Positions 5,022 through 5,472 of a DNA stretch of 5,472 nt are shown here, in pieces. Made by a program: the position numbers and the translations under genes. Origin of the DNA: Gemmatimonadaceae bacterium (GTDB taxonomy: Bacteria > Gemmatimonadota > Gemmatimonadetes > Gemmatimonadales > Gemmatimonadaceae); assembly GCA_025453855.1 (NCBI GenBank), contig JALOPO010000169.1:1-5472 (forward strand), written 5' to 3'. Position 1 is the first letter of the stretch. Each line of letters begins with the position of its first letter. The notes beneath the pieces are model-generated. The model saw only the letters and a list, made by a program, of their open reading frames with translations, searched no databases and was not told the DNA's origin.

Positions 5022-5472
5022 ATGAACTTTGGTGAACCGCGGATGGAGCTCCGCCACCCCTTTCAGAGCAAAGCACGGTCTGCGCGCGTCCGCGCCATGT
5101 TCGCGCGTCGAGCCGTATACCTTCGCGGCACGCACTGGTTTGTCGAGTATCCGGGTCGCTGGCGTCTTGAACTCGCAGACGGGCTCGCCGTACGAGATAC
5201 CGACTCTGGACGACGGCTTGACATGGCCGTTGCAAGATTATGCGGCGAGCTGCTGGACGCAGTCGCGATTCATTTGCCGACCAGTCGCACCGAGATGTTC
5301 TTCGACCTTGGCGGTCACCTCACGGTGCGCTGGCCGCGCGGCTGGAAGCGTGATCCAGCGGACGAGCTTTGGTCCCTGCACGACACGTCGCGCTTCGTCG
5401 CTATCCGGTTCGCGAATCCCTGCGCGGCTTCTGCCATGCGTCCGGCGACGGTGCCGCGAGCGTATCGCGCGT
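5022..5472 (+). CDS. Cassette 4: unrecognised protein, cut by the window end
   Basis: The frame from ATG 5022-5024 stays open to the window end (150 residues seen). The leader after the recombination point is about 110 bp, longer than in cassettes 1-3. A second start at 5043 (MELRHPF) is possible, since neither has a clear ribosome-binding site. The protein looks soluble and charged, with strand-like segments THWFVEYPGRWRLELADGLA and EMFFDLGGHLTVRW, followed by DELWSLHD. The order, a strand pair then F-DLGG-L.VRW and ELWSL, loosely recalls small beta-rich hypothetical proteins of immunity-protein type, but I cannot assign a family. Mixed third codon positions (for example AGA, TTA, GTA) match the other cassettes. 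The stop codon and its attC, expected to begin with GTCTAAC, lie beyond the window. Confidence 0.72.
   Translation, partial: MNFGEPRMELRHPFQSKARSARVRAMFARRAVYLRGTHWFVEYPGRWRLELADGLAVRDTDSGRRLDMAVARLCGELLDAVAIHLPTSRTEMFFDLGGHLTVRWPRGWKRDPADELWSLHDTSRFVAIRFANPCAASAMRPATVPRAYRA

Larger units (their letters stand above)
2433..5472 (+). mobile_element. Integron gene-cassette array (three complete cassettes and one partial)
   Basis: Recombination points lie after the G of each core GTT at 2433, 3251, 4012 and 4909, giving cassettes of 818, 761 and 897 bp plus a fourth that leaves the window. All genes lie on the plus strand, each followed by a 99-nt attC. The attC sites are close homologues apart from the apical part of the hairpin, as in chromosomal integrons. 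No intI gene is visible on either strand, so the array may be CALIN-type or have its integrase outside the window. Confidence 0.92.

Noticed and set aside
4944..5235. Minus-strand frames opposite the cassette 4 leader and gene start
   Set aside because: The plus-strand frame continues to the window end with sensible composition and cassette orientation; the minus frames have no start signal or motif.

Overview
This is a high-GC bacterial window in which ordinary chromosomal genes meet an integron gene-cassette array. Nothing fixes the taxon. The GC-rich composition and a chromosomal-looking array beside cysM and a tRNA gene suggest an environmental bacterium. Gemmatimonadota would fit, but that is a low-confidence guess.

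Left part (1-908): the 3' portion of a CysM-type cysteine synthase gene, whose last codons are hit by an imperfect 52-bp tandem duplication that shifts the frame. It is followed by an intact tRNA-Ala(UGC) gene and a strong terminator-like hairpin.

Middle part (909-2432): a two-gene minus-strand operon encoding a 61-residue protein and a minimal-nucleotidyltransferase protein, resembling a toxin-antitoxin type pair. About 450 bp with no recognisable gene follows. Then, near 2212-2288, comes a degraded second copy of the tRNA-Ala 3' half plus its downstream hairpin, lying exactly 1383 bp from the functional one. The pair is therefore bracketed by an intact and a decayed tRNA end.

Right part (2433-5472): an integron cassette array. 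Three attC sites of exactly 99 nt (3159-3257, 3920-4018, 4817-4915) separate four same-strand cassettes. The left end of each complete cassette (GTTAGAC, GTTAGCT, GTTAGGC) is the exact reverse complement of the R'' box of that cassette's own attC, the diagnostic relation for integron cassettes. The cassettes encode a 220-residue protein of unknown function; an exported thioredoxin-fold protein with a CPHG active site; a multi-pass membrane protein with a four-cysteine zinc-ribbon-like insert; and an unrecognised protein cut off by the window end. A possible attI-like site (2382-2439) sits at the left border. No integron integrase is visible, so this is either the start of an array whose intI lies elsewhere or a cluster of attC sites lacking an integrase. 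The cassettes use more mixed third codon positions than the left-hand genes, consistent with separate origins.
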